DNA from: Fimbriimonadaceae bacterium
Lineage (GTDB): Bacteria; Armatimonadota; Fimbriimonadia; Fimbriimonadales; Fimbriimonadaceae
Direction of reading: 5' to 3'
Assembly: GCA_019454105.1 (NCBI GenBank)
Contig: CP075364.1
Coordinates: forward strand, 2,049,362-2,113,361
DNA length: 64,000 bases
Shown: positions 25,657 through 33,831 of the stretch, piece by piece
Layout: each line of letters starts with the position of its first letter
Numbering within the stretch: the stretch's first letter is position 1
The notes under the pieces: generated by a model
Databases searched by the model: none
What the model was told of the DNA's origin: nothing
Seen by the model: only the letters and a program-made list of their open reading frames with translations
Translations under genes and position numbers: made by a program

Positions 25657-26856
25657 TCACGGCAGCCGGTGGCCGAGCTTCTCCTTCTTGGTCTCAAGGT
25701 ATCGGCCGCTGTGCTCGGTCGGGGCGGCCACGATCGGGACGCGCTCCACGATTTCAAGCCCGTAGCCCTGAAGACCGGCCCTCTTCGAGGGGTTGTTCGT
25801 CATCAGCTTCATCTTCTTGACGCCAAGATCCAGGAGCACTTGTGAACCGAGGCCATAGTCGCGCAGGTCGGGCTTGAAGCCCAGCGCCTCGTTCGCCTCG
25901 ACAGTGTCAAGGCCTTGGTCTTGGAGCTCATAGGCCCGCAGCTTGTTGAGGATGCCGATTCCGCGGCCCTCTTGGGCGATGTAGACGACGACGCCCAGCC
26001 CCTCCCGCTCGATCGCGTCCAAGGCAAGGGCGAGCTGGTCTCCACAGTCGCACCGGAGCGAGCCCATGATGTCGCCGGTCAAGCAGGACGAGTGCACTCG
26101 CACCAGCACTGGCTCGTCCGTGGCCACATCCCCCTTGACGATGGCGAGATAAGGATGTGGCTCAAGGTCGGTCTCGTAGGCGTAGAGCTGGAACTCGCCA
26201 TGTCGGGTGGGAAAGCGGATGGGGCCCGCCACCCGCCGGACGAGCTTCTCAGTCTGGCGTCGGTAAGCGATCAGGTCAGCGATGGTGATGACCTTCAAAC
26301 CGTGCTTCTCCGCGAACGGGACAAGACCATCGAGCCGCATCATCGTCCCGTCGTCGGAAAGGATCTCGACCCCGATCGCGACCGGCTGGAGCCCGGCCAG
26401 AGTGCAAAGGTCCACCGCGGCTTCGGTGTGGCCCGCCCTCCTCAAGACGCCGCCTTTCATCGCCCGGAGCGGAATGACGTGTCCCGGCCGCATGAGGTCG
26501 TCGGGCAGGGCGTGGGGGTCGCAGAAGACCGCGACGGTCCGGGCTCGGTCGTGGGCGGAGACCCCGGTGGTGGTGCCGACCCGGGCATCGACCGTCTCGG
26601 CCATCGCTGTACCGAGCCGGGCCGTGTTCTGCTTGGTCATCATCGGGATGCCGAGCCGTTCCAGCCGTTCTTCCGTCGTTGGGATGAACGGCACGCCCCG
26701 CCCGTGGGTGATCATGAAATTCATCGCCTCGGGCGTGCAGAGTTCGCCGGCCATGATCAGGTCGCCCTCGTTCTCGCGGTCGGGGTCGTCGACCACGACC
26801 ACCATTCGCCCAGCCTTGATCTCGTCAAGGGCCTCGGGGATCGTCGCGAAGCTCAT
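25657..26856 (-). CDS. ribBA: Bifunctional 3,4-dihydroxy-2-butanone-4-phosphate synthase / GTP cyclohydrolase II
   Basis: A 399-residue fusion enzyme of riboflavin synthesis. The N-terminal RibB half has DDPDRENEGDLIMAGE, RPGHVIPLRA and GHTEAAVDLCTLAGL. The C-terminal RibA half has the zinc-cysteine cluster in SSCLTGDIMGSLRCDCGDQL (about residues 254-273), GLGVVVYIAQEGRGIG and LMTNNPSKRAGL. It makes two riboflavin precursors, one from ribulose-5-phosphate and one from GTP. No FMN riboswitch or other rib genes are seen upstream. It sits 43 bp after the RNHCP gene. Confidence 0.96.
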   Translation of the reverse strand: MSFATIPEALDEIKAGRMVVVVDDPDRENEGDLIMAGELCTPEAMNFMITHGRGVPFIPTTEERLERLGIPMMTKQNTARLGTAMAETVDARVGTTTGVSAHDRARTVAVFCDPHALPDDLMRPGHVIPLRAMKGGVLRRAGHTEAAVDLCTLAGLQPVAIGVEILSDDGTMMRLDGLVPFAEKHGLKVITIADLIAYRRQTEKLVRRVAGPIRFPTRHGEFQLYAYETDLEPHPYLAIVKGDVATDEPVLVRVHSSCLTGDIMGSLRCDCGDQLALALDAIEREGLGVVVYIAQEGRGIGILNKLRAYELQDQGLDTVEANEALGFKPDLRDYGLGSQVLLDLGVKKMKLMTNNPSKRAGLQGYGLEIVERVPIVAAPTEHSGRYLETKKEKLGHRLP

Positions 26857-26899
26857 ACAGTCGATTCTACGACGGTGGCGGGTTCAGGTTCGGGCCCCA

Positions 26900-27388
26900 T
26901 CAGGGTTCCTGGCTACGGTCAATGGGGAACGGCGGCAGGGCGATCGGCCTGGCCGCCAGCGAAAGAAGGGCGAACCGGTCGTCGTCCGCCGCCACACGGT
27001 TCGAGGAAAGGGCCCCGCAAACTAGGCACCGGTGAATGAGGGCCCACTCCCCGTTGCGACGGACCCAGACCGCCACCGGCTCCATTTCAGAGCCACACTC
27101 GGCGGTCCGATCGCCGGGCTCCACGTCCAAATGAAGGCTGTGAAGGCACTTGGGACAGTGGTTCCGGTTCTCCGTGCCTGCTTGCGGGCCAGGAGGATCG
27201 ACCCATGCCCCACAGTGAACGCACTCGAACGAACCGGCATCGCCCGTGCTCGCCCTCTCCATCAGGGGGCCGATGGGCACGGGCTCTCCGGTCAGTTTGG
27301 CGAGTTGGGCCCGCCAGCGGGCCGCTTTCTTGCGATGTCGACGAGCTTCTTGGTGGGCCTGTTCGGCCCTGCGATGGGGTTTCTTCAA
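26900..27388 (-). CDS. RNHCP zinc-ribbon domain protein
   Basis: A 162-residue protein. The first 35 residues are very basic (KKPHRRAEQAHQEARRHRKKAARW), suggestive of nucleic-acid contact. The rest is an RNHCP domain: FECVHCGAWV, then ENRNHCPKCLHSLHLDVEPG, GSEMEPVAVW, and IHRCLVCGALSSNRVAADD, with three CxxC pairs likely binding zinc. Function of the family is unknown; it often lies near housekeeping genes. The 139 bp between it and the lon stop hold no gene. Confidence 0.85.
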   Translation of the reverse strand: MKKPHRRAEQAHQEARRHRKKAARWRAQLAKLTGEPVPIGPLMERASTGDAGSFECVHCGAWVDPPGPQAGTENRNHCPKCLHSLHLDVEPGDRTAECGSEMEPVAVWVRRNGEWALIHRCLVCGALSSNRVAADDDRFALLSLAARPIALPPFPIDRSQEP

Positions 27389-27527
27389 GTGTCTCTGAAA
27401 TCTCGGCGCGATTCACGCGCGGCGTGAACGACCCGCAGGTCGCTGGGAACGGAGAACCCCGCCCAGGTCAACGCCTGGCCGGTCAGAGCTCGAAGAAGGC
27501 GGTCATCAAGTCAGCCTCTAACGGTGA

Positions 27528-29993
27528 TTATGGCTGCTTCGCCACCTTCGTGGCGGGGGATTGGGACTCAAGAGCCAATCGCAGCACTTGCGAGGCCCGC
27601 TCGACAAAGTGGCACTCGAGCCTCTCTCGCACGAGTTCGGGCACTTCCTCGAAATAATCCTTCTTGTTGTCCTCGGGAAGGATCAAGGTCGTGACGCCGG
27701 CACGATAGGCGGCCAGGCACTTTTCTTTGATCCCCCCCACGGGCAACACCTGACCGGTGAGGGTGATCTCTCCGGTCATCGCCAGCCGTGGCTTCACCTT
27801 GCGGCCCGTAAAGAGGGAAGCCAAAGCCGTGAGCATCGCGATCCCGGCGCTCGGGCCGTCTTTGGGAGTCGCGCCCTCTGGCACATGAACGTGAAGCTCG
27901 ACCGAGTCGAACGCCGACGGCTCAATACGAAGTTCGGCCGTGTGGGACTTCAGATAGCTCAGGGCGGTCGAGACCGACTCCCGCATCACGTCGCCGAGGC
28001 TTCCTGTCACGGTGACGCCCTTGCCCGGGAACTTGGCCGTCTCGATGAAGAGCACGTCGCCACCGACGGGAGTCCATGCAAGACCGACCGACATTCCCGG
28101 CACCAACTCGCGCTCCGTCACAGGGTCGCGGACGAACCTCGGGGCGCCAAGGGCCTCGGTCACGTACTTGGGTGTCACGGTTAGCTTCTTCGTGCGGCCT
28201 TCCGCGAACTCCAGGGTCGCTTTGCGCACCACCGATCCGATCTCCCGCTCGAGGTTTCGGACACCCGCCTCGCGCGTGTAGTGGCGGATGAGGTGCACCA
28301 GGGCTGAATCCTTGAACGCGATCTGTCTCGGGGTTAGGCCGTGCTCCTCGACCTGTCTTCCGACCAGGTGCCGCTTCGCGATCTCCAGCTTCTCCTCTTC
28401 CGTATAGCCCGCCAGCTCCATCACTTCCATGCGGTCGCGCAAAGGAGGAGGAATGGTGTCCATCCGGTTCGCCGTGGTGATGAAGAAGGCCCGCGACAAG
28501 TCGAACGGGGCGTCGATGTAATGGTCGCGAAAAGTGTTGTTCTGCTCGGGGTCGAGCACTTCGAGCAGGGCCGAGGCGGGGTCGCCCCGGAAGTCGTTGC
28601 CTAGCTTGTCGATTTCGTCCAGCACAAACACAGGGTTGTTGGATCCGGCCCGGCGCAAGCCCTGGATGATTTGGCCCGGCAGCGAGCCGATGTATGTCCG
28701 ACGATGCCCGCGGATCTCGGCCTCGTCACGGACCCCGCCGAGCGACATACGGACGAAGTTGCGTCCCATGGCGCGGGCGATCGAACGGCCGAGCGACGTC
28801 TTGCCCACTCCAGGCGGGCCATAGAAGCAAAGGATCGGTTGGCGAACGGCGCCTTGTTTCACTTTGCGCACCGCCAGGAACTCAATGATCCTCTTCTTGA
28901 TCTTGTCCAGACCAGCGTGGTCTTCGTCCAGCACCTGGCGCACGTGGGACAGATCCAGATTGTCCTCCGTCGCGATCGACCACGGCAAGGCCGTCATCGT
29001 CTCGATATAGGTCCGTGCCACGGTGTATTCCGGCGAACTTGGGTTGATGCGTTGGAGACGGTCGAACTCGCGTTCCACTTCCTTGAGGGCTTCTTCCGGC
29101 AGTCCGGCCTCGTCGATCTTTTGCCTCAGGTCTTCAAGGTCGCTGCCTTGGTCGTCCGACTCGCCCAGCTCCCTTTGGATCGCTTTGAGCTGCTCGCGCA
29201 AGTAATAGTCCCGCTGGTTCTTGCTCAACTCCGCGCTGACCTCGCTCTGGACCTTGGTGCTCAGTTCCAGCACGCGAACTTCGCGCCCCAAGATCGCCAA
29301 GAGCGTCTTGAGCCGATCGATCAGGTCGAGGGACTCGAGCACGGCTTGCTTGTCGGCGGTAGAAAGGGGCAGGTGCGCGGCGACCAGATCGGCCATCACG
29401 TTCGGTTCTTGAACGGCCGAGGTGAGGCTCCGGAGTTCGTCTGGCAGGTTCGGCTGGAGCCGTACGGCCTGTTCGAATAGAGCGGCCACCGACCGGCGCA
29501 AGGCCTCGATCTCCTCGGATTTCGCCGGGTCGGGGGCGGGATCCTCGAGGGGTTCGATCCGGGCCCGAAGGTACGGCCCTGACTGCAATCGCTCGATGAT
29601 GCGGAAGCGCACCAAACCCTGGACGATCAGCCGCACCGCATCGGGCGATTTGACCAAGGTCCGCACGATCACCGCGCACCCGATCTCGAAGACCTCGTCG
29701 AATCCCGGCTCTTCGATCGCCGGTTCTCGCTGGGTCACGACCCCGATGACGCGGTTCGATTGGGCCACGCTTTCGTCGATCAGCTGGATCGAAGCGGGCC
29801 GCGACACGCTCAGAGGCGCGATCAGCATCGGATAGACGACCGAGTCGCGCAAGGGGAGCAGGTTCAGCTCCGATGGAATCTCGGGCCGCTTCTCTTCTTC
29901 GCCCGTCTCTTCCACCGAGGCGACGACTTCCGCGGCTGCCTCGTCGCTCACCGGTTCAACGGGCAGTTCGAGATCGGTCTTGGTCTCGGTCAT
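27528..29993 (-). CDS. lon: ATP-dependent Lon protease
   Basis: An 821-residue LonA. The N-terminal LAN domain (LNLLPLRDSVVYPMLIAPLSV) is preceded by 40 acidic residues. A coiled middle region leads to the AAA module with Walker A FYGPPGVGKTSLG (about residue 389) and Walker B PVFVLDEIDKLG. The protease domain has the catalytic Ser in DGPSAGIAM (about residue 711) and Lys in GGIKEKCLAAYRAG. It degrades misfolded and regulatory proteins in the cytoplasm. The start overlaps the hsp20 stop by four bases (ATGA), so both are co-translated; no CIRCE element was found. Confidence 0.96.
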   Translation of the reverse strand: MTETKTDLELPVEPVSDEAAAEVVASVEETGEEEKRPEIPSELNLLPLRDSVVYPMLIAPLSVSRPASIQLIDESVAQSNRVIGVVTQREPAIEEPGFDEVFEIGCAVIVRTLVKSPDAVRLIVQGLVRFRIIERLQSGPYLRARIEPLEDPAPDPAKSEEIEALRRSVAALFEQAVRLQPNLPDELRSLTSAVQEPNVMADLVAAHLPLSTADKQAVLESLDLIDRLKTLLAILGREVRVLELSTKVQSEVSAELSKNQRDYYLREQLKAIQRELGESDDQGSDLEDLRQKIDEAGLPEEALKEVEREFDRLQRINPSSPEYTVARTYIETMTALPWSIATEDNLDLSHVRQVLDEDHAGLDKIKKRIIEFLAVRKVKQGAVRQPILCFYGPPGVGKTSLGRSIARAMGRNFVRMSLGGVRDEAEIRGHRRTYIGSLPGQIIQGLRRAGSNNPVFVLDEIDKLGNDFRGDPASALLEVLDPEQNNTFRDHYIDAPFDLSRAFFITTANRMDTIPPPLRDRMEVMELAGYTEEEKLEIAKRHLVGRQVEEHGLTPRQIAFKDSALVHLIRHYTREAGVRNLEREIGSVVRKATLEFAEGRTKKLTVTPKYVTEALGAPRFVRDPVTERELVPGMSVGLAWTPVGGDVLFIETAKFPGKGVTVTGSLGDVMRESVSTALSYLKSHTAELRIEPSAFDSVELHVHVPEGATPKDGPSAGIAMLTALASLFTGRKVKPRLAMTGEITLTGQVLPVGGIKEKCLAAYRAGVTTLILPEDNKKDYFEEVPELVRERLECHFVERASQVLRLALESQSPATKVAKQP

Positions 29994-30445
29994 GGTTCGC
30001 TCCTGACCGTGAACCGGGCCTGGAACTCCACCCCTTGGACGGCTTTGGGGGCGCGAACGACGAGGATCCCCTGTGCGAGAGACGTCCTCACCCGGGAAAA
30101 GTCGAGCTCACAATCAGGCAAGGGCACCTCGCGGGCAAACTCTCCATAGTCGATCTCAATGTGCAAGGCAGCGGACTGACACGACCCTTCCTGAGGCTCG
30201 GTGCGCTCTCCACGGATCAGCAGGGAGTGCCGGTCAGGGCTGTAGTGCACGACGAACTGGTCGGGCCGGATCCCGGGGAGTTCCACCTTCAGGATCACCT
30301 CGTTCTCGGTCTCGAACAGGTCGTATCGGGGCTCCCATCCGGCGCGGCGGGCAAAGTTCGGCCTGAGAGGAGCCGTCTCGCTGCTCAACCGGCTCATCTG
30401 CGTCCCGATCTGAAGCAACCACTCTTCGACGTCGCGCCGCGACAT
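29990..30445 (-). CDS. Hsp20/alpha-crystallin family small heat-shock protein
   Basis: A 151-residue small heat-shock protein. The alpha-crystallin domain runs from about residue 36 (RYDLFETENEVILKVELPGI) to EVPLPDCELDFSRVRTSLAQGILVVRAPK, the usual end of the domain. The family's C-terminal I-x-I motif is not evident. It acts as an ATP-independent holdase. Coupling by ATGA overlap to lon links holding and degradation of unfolded proteins in one operon. Confidence 0.92.
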   Translation of the reverse strand: MSRRDVEEWLLQIGTQMSRLSSETAPLRPNFARRAGWEPRYDLFETENEVILKVELPGIRPDQFVVHYSPDRHSLLIRGERTEPQEGSCQSAALHIEIDYGEFAREVPLPDCELDFSRVRTSLAQGILVVRAPKAVQGVEFQARFTVRSEP

Positions 30446-30469
30446 GGTTCCATTTTACTTGGCCTGTCG

Positions 30470-30507
30470 CCTTTGCCCCCTCCCCCGTAACGGGGGAGGG
30501 GGTGATT
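30470..30507. repeat. Palindromic GC-rich repeat, family 1 (core only)
   Basis: The core CCCCCTCCCCC-GTAAC-GGGGGAGGGGG lies without the usual tail between the hsp20 start and the DUF393 gene stop. It reaches the latter's stop codon region, so it may terminate that transcript. Confidence 0.85.
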
Positions 30508-30929
30508 CACCCCAGACCGACCACCGCCTCGTCCGCGTCCAGGAAGCGCGACCGGATCTCGGGGGTCGGCACCATGCACGAGTCTTGCCGCCCGAACCAC
30601 CGGTAGCGGTTGCGGGCCACGAACCGGTAGACCGCGTCGCGGAGGGGCTTCGGCACGAGCGGCCCGAGCCGGGCCACCCACCACGGCCGTCCCAACCGCC
30701 GCGCCACCCGGATCGCCGCTGTCGACTCGGTGTGCACCCCGTCCCCGTCCACGAGCACGACGCTGTCGGACATCGACGCCGCCCGCTCGCCGAGGATCTC
30801 CCGTGCCGCACGCGACTGGAGCGAGGCCATCTTGAACACCCCGCCCGGGTCGTGCCGGATCACCCACTTCACCGAGGCCTGGCACAGGTTGCAGACCCCG
30901 TCGAAAAGGATCACCGGGCCTTGGGGCAT
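30507..30929 (-). CDS. DUF393 / DCC-type thiol-disulfide oxidoreductase-like protein
   Basis: A 140-residue DUF393 protein. The signature is VILFDGVCNLCQASVKWVIRHD, with the DGxCxxC motif that names the DCC family. FKMASLQSRAAREIL and GPLVPKPLRDAVYRFVARNRYRWFG follow in the usual order. The two Cys of CNLC resemble a thioredoxin active site, but a redox role is unproven for most members. The ATG at 30929 is preferred because homology begins there. It lies just beyond the broken tfoX gene. Confidence 0.88.
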   Translation of the reverse strand: MPQGPVILFDGVCNLCQASVKWVIRHDPGGVFKMASLQSRAAREILGERAASMSDSVVLVDGDGVHTESTAAIRVARRLGRPWWVARLGPLVPKPLRDAVYRFVARNRYRWFGRQDSCMVPTPEIRSRFLDADEAVVGLG

Positions 30930-30980
30930 GGAACCCTCGTCCACTCTGAGCCGCAGGGTACCTGGCGGCAAGAGGCGCCC

Positions 30981-31282
30981 CTAGCGCTTCTTCTTCCGAA
31001 GTGCCACGCCGACCGCCGCCTCGACCCAAGCGGCCAGCTTGGCCGGATCAAACTGCACGGTCTCGGGAACCTCGCGGTAAGGCATCGGCTGGGGCGGGTC
31101 GCCCTCGATCACCCAGCCCGCCGCGCCATGGGCGTCGTACTGGGGGTCGGTCTCGGAGTCGGACTTGAATTAGAGCCGGTCGTCGTCAATCACCCCGAAG
31201 AACACGCCTTCATGGTACAGGCCGACCCCGCCACCTGGCGCCTCTACAAGAACCGCTTGACCGCCTCGCCTGTCACTGGCAT
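30981..31282 (-). pseudogene. Broken tfoX N-terminal-domain gene
   Basis: The reading starts MPVTGEAVKRFL and then hits TAG. Relative to the intact copy fused to the gene at 32243-33709, about 31 bp are missing here and the frame is lost. Homology resumes in another frame (GGVGLYHEGVFFGVIDDDRL), then a TAA at 31170-31172 stands where the other copy has Tyr (RLYFKSD). It continues with DPQYDAHGAAGWVIEGD and a C-terminal part ending VGVALRKKKR and TAG. TfoX N-terminal-domain proteins are small regulators of uncertain function. Two independent lesions make this a pseudogene. It supplies the original 3' half that the chimeric copy lost. Confidence 0.85.
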
Positions 31283-31408
31283 GTCCATTCGAGTATAGCG
31301 TAGTCTCAAAGGTCAGACCGCACGAGCCCGAAGGGATCCGACGGCTGGGCTAATCTACGGGGCTCTTCGCGACAATGCACGCAAGCGCTGCACCATGAGC
31401 AACTGAAG

Positions 31409-32230
31409 TTACTTTTTGAGGTTCCGAAGATAAGCGGCGTGCTCTCGCATGGATTTGAGGCTCATTTGCCAATTCCCGGTCGATCTGGGAATCGCACCGT
31501 CGCAAAGACGGACCACCCTGTCGTAGTTTCCTTCTGCAAACTCTCTTAGGACAAGTGGCAGAACGATGACGGGTTCGTCGGGGTAGATTGCGTCGGCATC
31601 TCGAAGGAACCTGAGGGCGATGAAAGGACTCCCTACCTGACTTTGCAGGAAAGCTCCCAAGACAACGGACTCCTTCCAGCCCTGTTCGTTGGGGGGCCAA
31701 GTCGATGTCCTCCACCCGTCGCCGCCGCGTCCAAGGATCTCGAGCGCCAATCGGGAGCCTTCTGTGTAAGCCTCTTGGTCGACGCGTCGCTCTTTCCCAG
31801 TCAAGAACAAATAGATCGCCAAATGGGTCGAGCTAATCTTCCAGCGGCCTTCTACCTCCTTGAGGGCCTCCGACTCGAGCCCGAGATCCAGCATCAGCCT
31901 AAGGATCGTGCCACTGGTCAAGTCGTCAGCCAACGGGTGCTTCTCCGCTCGGAGCCGTACCAGCTCGCCCAGGGCTTCGACCTTGCGACCGGTCTTCGCC
32001 AAAGCCTTGGCAGGCGCGACTTGGCGGCGGTGAAGCTCAGTGAACTCGCTATTGTCGATGATGTAGCGAGGGTCGATCGGTTCGGCCTTGGACTGCCTGA
32101 CACCTTTAGGCACCACCGGGAAGCGGGATTGGCAAGCGTGACCTCCCCGACACTCGCTCGGATCAAGCCTGGCGGGAAACTGGACGTCGTGAAGTTGGTA
32201 CAGGATCGAAATAAGGATCGGTACGAGCAT
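31409..32230 (-). CDS. Cassette protein B2: helical-repeat (TPR-like) protein of unknown function
   Basis: A 273-residue protein with a short hydrophobic N-terminus (MLVPILISILYQL), possibly a signal or anchor. The body is helical, with repeat-like segments (RQVAPAKALAKTGRKVEALG; LGLESEALKEVEGRWK; EPVIVLPLVLREFAEGNYDRVVRLCDGA). It starts 12 bp after the chimeric gene at 32243-33709. The order (large aromatic-rich protein, then repeat protein) mirrors the pair 34750-36336 / 33832-34728, so I treat it as the B member of the second cassette. Sequence similarity to B1 is weak. GC content is visibly lower than in the flanking genes. Confidence 0.7.
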   Translation of the reverse strand: MLVPILISILYQLHDVQFPARLDPSECRGGHACQSRFPVVPKGVRQSKAEPIDPRYIIDNSEFTELHRRQVAPAKALAKTGRKVEALGELVRLRAEKHPLADDLTSGTILRLMLDLGLESEALKEVEGRWKISSTHLAIYLFLTGKERRVDQEAYTEGSRLALEILGRGGDGWRTSTWPPNEQGWKESVVLGAFLQSQVGSPFIALRFLRDADAIYPDEPVIVLPLVLREFAEGNYDRVVRLCDGAIPRSTGNWQMSLKSMREHAAYLRNLKK

Positions 32231-32242
32231 AGTCTTGTTTCT

Positions 32243-33709
32243 CTACTGAGGCGGCGGGCCCGGCACCCATTCGAAGGTGCCATGTCGATGCGTCCACATG
32301 GGGAACGGGTCTGGGTACTGGGTGAACATGCCGAAAGCGTTCGTCTGGTTCGTCAAGATCCACGATTGTGCACCCTTGGTGGCCGTCACGCCACAACGCC
32401 ATGAATACCGTCTGAGCGGCACCCACTTCGAGCCGGCTCCAGGGGGGAGGTAGAAAATGAACAGCTTGAAATCCCACCGTGTGTACCACCAAGTCCAGTC
32501 GAGCAACGCTTGCCGAATGCTCTCGAGGCCCGGACTGTCGGCCCACTGGTGTCCAAACACATCATCGACGTTACCGTCTTCGTCGATCACTCCCGCACCA
32601 TGTGGGCCCCCGTCTCCCGGGTAGGGAAAACCGCCATCAAGCCCTTCTTCTCCCCAGTCCGAGTTATGAAACTGATCGTTGCCGTTCTGATGCTTGATAT
32701 GCAGTTTGCAGCTTACCAACTGGGTGTAGTTCCAACTGCCCACCTCAAAGCCAAACTTGTCTTGAATGTCACTATCTAGCCCCAGCTTAACGTTCATCGT
32801 TGCTCCCACTTTGTAGAATGACGGGTATCCAGGGAGGGCGACGCCCCAAAACTTCATTTCCTCGGGATCCACCAAGTTCTCGACGTAGACTGGAGGTTGA
32901 GGCTGGCTAAGGAGGTACATGCGATCGCTGCGCGGAGTGCCTGTAGGGCTGATATCCATCCTGTATTGCACCACAGGGCCATGGATTCTTAACTTGCGCT
33001 TGACATCAAAAGTGAGCGCGAACAGCGGTAGGCTTACGGTGCAATTCAAATCGACAAGCTCGGATGTGGATCGTCCAAAATACGTGACCATTGTTTCCTC
33101 TCCGGAATCTGCCCAGTCCTGAAAAACGGTCGGCAACACGGCTGGATTGTAGTCGAGGAACGGGCCGCCCTTTGGCCGAGTCCATGAATATTCATCGTTC
33201 GGCGGCGTGTTCGGGTCTGGGTCTTGGACTTCCGCAGGAACACCGGAAACCGAAGCCACAAGCTTCTGGCCAATGAGGATGGAAGTTTTTCCTTGTACGT
33301 CCGTGACCCCATTCAGTACCATGCGCACGGGAAAAGCCTCCGCGAAGTACGAGACCGCCGCCGAACCCGCGAGCAAGCCAGAAGGGCCTTCCCTGGAATG
33401 GGAGCACGAGGCGCTGGGCGTGCAGGTCACCGTGAACGACTGGCCCGGGTTCTGGACCGCTGTCCACTTAAATCCAGACGACGACTGCCCGTAGTCGCCT
33501 TCGATCACCCAGCCCGCGGCTCCATGGGCGTCGTACTGAGGGTCAGTCTCGGCGTCGGACTTGAAGTAGAGCCGGTCGTCGTCAATGACGGCAAAGAAAA
33601 CCCCTCCACAATAAAGCCCGACCCCGCCGAACATCTTCCGGTGAGTGATCCCCCCAACCGGCTCAAGCCTATCCAGGAACATCTTTACCGCTGCTTCCGT
33701 GACCGGCAT
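32243..33709 (-). CDS. Chimeric gene: TfoX N-terminal domain fused to cassette protein A2
   Basis: A 488-residue chimera. Residues 1-72 are a TfoX N-terminal domain (RKMFGGVGLYCGG; RLYFKSDAETDPQYDAHG). At Gly71-Asp72 the sequence switches to cassette protein A: residues 73-126 match residues 145-198 of the A1 protein at 51 of 54 positions. The remainder (127-488) is only distantly similar to A1, though the end keeps the pattern of FYLPPG, WVPLRRYSW and GAQSW. The A part has lost the signal peptide and first 142 residues of A1, so export is doubtful. The junction lies on GGCGAC, present in both parents. Expression would be from the tfoX promoter. It may be a live hybrid or a relic. Confidence 0.85.
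   Translation of the reverse strand: MPVTEAAVKMFLDRLEPVGGITHRKMFGGVGLYCGGVFFAVIDDDRLYFKSDAETDPQYDAHGAAGWVIEGDYGQSSSGFKWTAVQNPGQSFTVTCTPSASCSHSREGPSGLLAGSAAVSYFAEAFPVRMVLNGVTDVQGKTSILIGQKLVASVSGVPAEVQDPDPNTPPNDEYSWTRPKGGPFLDYNPAVLPTVFQDWADSGEETMVTYFGRSTSELVDLNCTVSLPLFALTFDVKRKLRIHGPVVQYRMDISPTGTPRSDRMYLLSQPQPPVYVENLVDPEEMKFWGVALPGYPSFYKVGATMNVKLGLDSDIQDKFGFEVGSWNYTQLVSCKLHIKHQNGNDQFHNSDWGEEGLDGGFPYPGDGGPHGAGVIDEDGNVDDVFGHQWADSPGLESIRQALLDWTWWYTRWDFKLFIFYLPPGAGSKWVPLRRYSWRCGVTATKGAQSWILTNQTNAFGMFTQYPDPFPMWTHRHGTFEWVPGPPPQ
33332..33499. repeat. Shared cassette block, copy in A2 (direct repeat with 35743-35910)
   Basis: 168 bp encode the Gly-Asp junction plus the 54-residue block YGQSSSGFKWTA...SYFAEAF. 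Long identical runs such as GCGAGCAAGCCAGAAGGGCC occur in both copies, while flanking DNA differs. The left boundary of similarity grades into divergent sequence; the right boundary is abrupt at GTCGCC (33494-33499). Confidence 0.85.
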
Positions 33710-33831
33710 AATAGAACAGAGTGTATCCTGCCCCGCTGCAGCCCTTGCGACACGCGAACCCCACGACTAAGAACCCAGTCGGAGCCGCTACCTCTGGGGA
33801 CATTCGGGGCCAATAAGCAACGCTGCCCTAC

